Source: JAICLK01 sp035478715 (GTDB lineage: Bacteria > Patescibacteriota > Saccharimonadia > Saccharimonadales > UBA4665). Taken from it: a DNA stretch of 6,895 nucleotides. The DNA lies in assembly GCA_035478715.1 (NCBI GenBank), contig DATIJK010000072.1:1-6895 (forward strand), in the 5' to 3' direction. The notes below the pieces were generated by a model. The model had not been told where the DNA came from. It did no database searches and saw nothing but the letters and a program-made list of their open reading frames with translations. This document shows positions 5,535 to 6,895 of this stretch, piece after piece; the stretch's first letter is position 1; every line of letters starts with the position of its first letter. Both the position numbers and the translations under genes were made by a program.

Positions 5535-6895
5535 ATGAAGAAACATCATCTTGTAGTCGGCACAATTATTGGTGGAATATTGCTTGCCGCAACCATGCAA
5601 TCTGCTAGTACGTTTGCGTTAAGCGATACCTCATCAACTACAGATGCTCCTACATCAGACACACCAACAACAAATAACGACCCAACGACAACGCCGCCGG
5701 TCGACGGTGCGGTAGCTGGCGGCTCAACTGCAACTCAAACGGATACTAATACGGCTGGGGTCACTTCGACGAACGACGCTTCTGCCGCTTCAAACGACAC
5801 AACACCGCCACCAGCAGACCCGGCATCGGATCCAGCAATCACAAATGGTCCGACTAATAACAATTCCGGCGACCCGTCAAACACAATTACCAACGCCGAC
5901 ACAACCAGTGGCAACAACACGACGATAAATAACAATATTGACGGCACATCCCAATCGGGAAACGCGACCGTCAGCAACAATAATCGGGGCGGAAATGCTA
6001 CAACCGGCGACGCTAGTGGCATCACTACGCTGATCAATGCCATTGCTTCGGCAAGTGATTTAAGCGGCGGCTTGCAAACGTTCACATTAAACCTCAATGG
6101 TACGCAAAACGGTAACATACTACTTGATCCGAACGCGCTATTGACTCTTGCAGGGACTGGTACGACTGGCAGCGGTTCATACAACTCAGATCTACAGAAT
6201 AATTCAACAATCAATAATAATGTCAATTTGTCAGCGACCAGCGGTGATGCAAATGTTACCGATAACCGACGCGGAGGGAATGCGACTTCAGGTAACGCCA
6301 CCACAGAAGCTGATATCATCAACCTTATCGAATCGCTGATTAGCGATCAAAAAGCATTCCTTGGTGTCATAAATATCAACGGTACATTGAACGGCAATAT
6401 TATGCTGCCGGCCAGCGTCATCGACCAGCTATTGAAAAACAACGGCGGTGGCTTCGATCCGAGCAACAGCAACGTCGTCGCGACCAATAATATGTCAGTC
6501 AATAATAATATCTCGTTAAGCGCACAAACGGGTGATGCCTCCGTGATCAATAATGACCATGGCGGCAATGCGACTTCAGGCAACGCATCAACAAAACTGA
6601 ATATTTACAACCTGATCAATAGTCAAATCGTCGGCGGCAACGTTCTGTTAGTGTTCGTGAATGTGATGGGTAACTGGTACGGCTTACTAATGAACGCACC
6701 TGCCGGAACTACTTCCGCAGCACTTGGCGGGGGTGTTACCCAAAGCAATATGGGCGGCGGAGATACAAACGTACCTGCCGACCAAGTGTTTGCTACTAAC
6801 AATGAAACGATTAACAATAACGTTACGTTAACGTCAAAGACGGGTAACGCTACGGTATCCGGCAATCATCGAGGTGGAAATGCAACTACCGGTGA
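5535..6895 (+). CDS. Large secreted repeat protein, 3' end beyond the window
   Basis: A surface or extracellular protein of unknown function, with 453 codons visible and no stop. The signal peptide is residues 1-28 (MKKHH, hydrophobic core 7-19, cleavage after TFA). Residues 29-126 form a disordered Thr/Asp/Pro/Asn-rich stalk. From residue 127 there are tandem units anchored by INNN/VNNN at 131, 226, 322 and 426. Each unit has [IV]NNN[IV]-x-L, then TGDA/SGNA, N-x-RGGNAT[ST]G[DN]A, a hydrophobic-patterned helix or strand (LINAIAS, NLIESLI, NLINSQI) and, in units 1 and 2, a second motif N-x-NGTxNGNIxL followed by LL. Unit 3 has a diverged second motif (VNVMGNWYGLLMNAP). No cysteine is seen. The start at ATG 5535 has only a weak site (GAGAG). 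The repeat core matches the preceding 194-aa protein. Family knowledge is limited to my recollection of similar SGDA repeats in Patescibacteria surface proteins. It is likely an adhesin-like or envelope-layer component, but that is inference. Confidence 0.85.
   Translation, partial: MKKHHLVVGTIIGGILLAATMQSASTFALSDTSSTTDAPTSDTPTTNNDPTTTPPVDGAVAGGSTATQTDTNTAGVTSTNDASAASNDTTPPPADPASDPAITNGPTNNNSGDPSNTITNADTTSGNNTTINNNIDGTSQSGNATVSNNNRGGNATTGDASGITTLINAIASASDLSGGLQTFTLNLNGTQNGNILLDPNALLTLAGTGTTGSGSYNSDLQNNSTINNNVNLSATSGDANVTDNRRGGNATSGNATTEADIINLIESLISDQKAFLGVININGTLNGNIMLPASVIDQLLKNNGGGFDPSNSNVVATNNMSVNNNISLSAQTGDASVINNDHGGNATSGNASTKLNIYNLINSQIVGGNVLLVFVNVMGNWYGLLMNAPAGTTSAALGGGVTQSNMGGGDTNVPADQVFATNNETINNNVTLTSKTGNATVSGNHRGGNATTG
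5913..6895 (+). repeat. Tandem array of about 95-104-aa protein repeats (four units seen, last one cut)
   Basis: Units lie at about 5913-6197, 6198-6485, 6486-6797 and 6798-6895 (partial). The INNN anchors are spaced 95, 96 and 104 residues apart. The most constant part is GGNAT[ST]G[DN]A. At the DNA level, units 2 and 3 share runs such as AATGCGACTTCAGG, while units 1 and 4 use different codons. Units differ in linker length and sequence, so this is an old, diverged array rather than a recent expansion. Confidence 0.85.

Noticed and set aside
5735..6322. Long minus-strand open frame (195 aa) opposite the large repeat gene, plus smaller ones at 6347-6583 and 6623-6865
   Set aside because: They are antisense shadows of the repeat gene. 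They encode Val/Leu/Pro-rich sequence created by the complement of Asn/Gly/Thr codons, while the plus frame has a signal peptide and conserved repeats.
5913..6895. CRISPR or DNA-level tandem repeat array
   Set aside because: Periodicity is in the protein, at about 285-312 nt, with diverged codons and no constant spacer structure; it is a coding repeat.

Overview
The window most likely comes from a Candidate Phyla Radiation (Patescibacteria) bacterium, probably Saccharibacteria (TM7). This is an inference, since no rRNA or ribosomal marker is present. It rests on three things: a cytochrome bo3 quinol oxidase operon beside orphan genes, secreted proteins built from Asn/Gly 'GGNATSGNA'-type repeats of a kind I associate with Patescibacteria surface proteins, and a standard code with TGA used as stop (unlike Gracilibacteria/SR1). 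Confidence in the phylum is about 0.65.

Left part (1-1797, minus strand): the start of a cyo operon. cyoA (quinol oxidase subunit II) is followed by cyoB (subunit I) with an ATGA overlap. cyoB runs off the left edge exactly at the first CuB-ligand histidine. The products form a membrane quinol oxidase that reduces O2 to water. CyoA lacks both CuA ligands, as expected for a quinol oxidase, and the lipoprotein cysteine seen in E. coli CyoA.

Middle (1798-4296): an AT-rich divergent intergenic region carries a good promoter (TTGACT, 17 bp, extended -10) placed so close to the next ATG that the mRNA is probably leaderless. That gene (2209-3750) encodes a 513-residue cytoplasmic protein I cannot assign to a family. 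A very AT-rich, gene-free stretch of about 450 bp follows.

Right part (4297-6895, plus strand): three consecutive genes for Sec-secreted, low-complexity proteins. The first is a 131-aa Ser/Gln/Asn-rich protein. The second is a 194-aa protein with two internal repeats, a near-perfect Shine-Dalgarno, 23 of 25 Asn codons as AAC and a 14-bp hairpin after the stop, which together suggest very high expression. The third is a large protein cut by the right edge, with a Thr/Pro/Asp-rich stalk and at least four repeat units of about 95-104 aa. The second and third proteins share the same repeat motif (INNN/NNV - SGDA - GNATSGNA) and nearly the same period. They may be an abundant small subunit and a large multi-repeat partner of one cell-surface structure. 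This possible surface assembly is the most interesting candidate system in the window.
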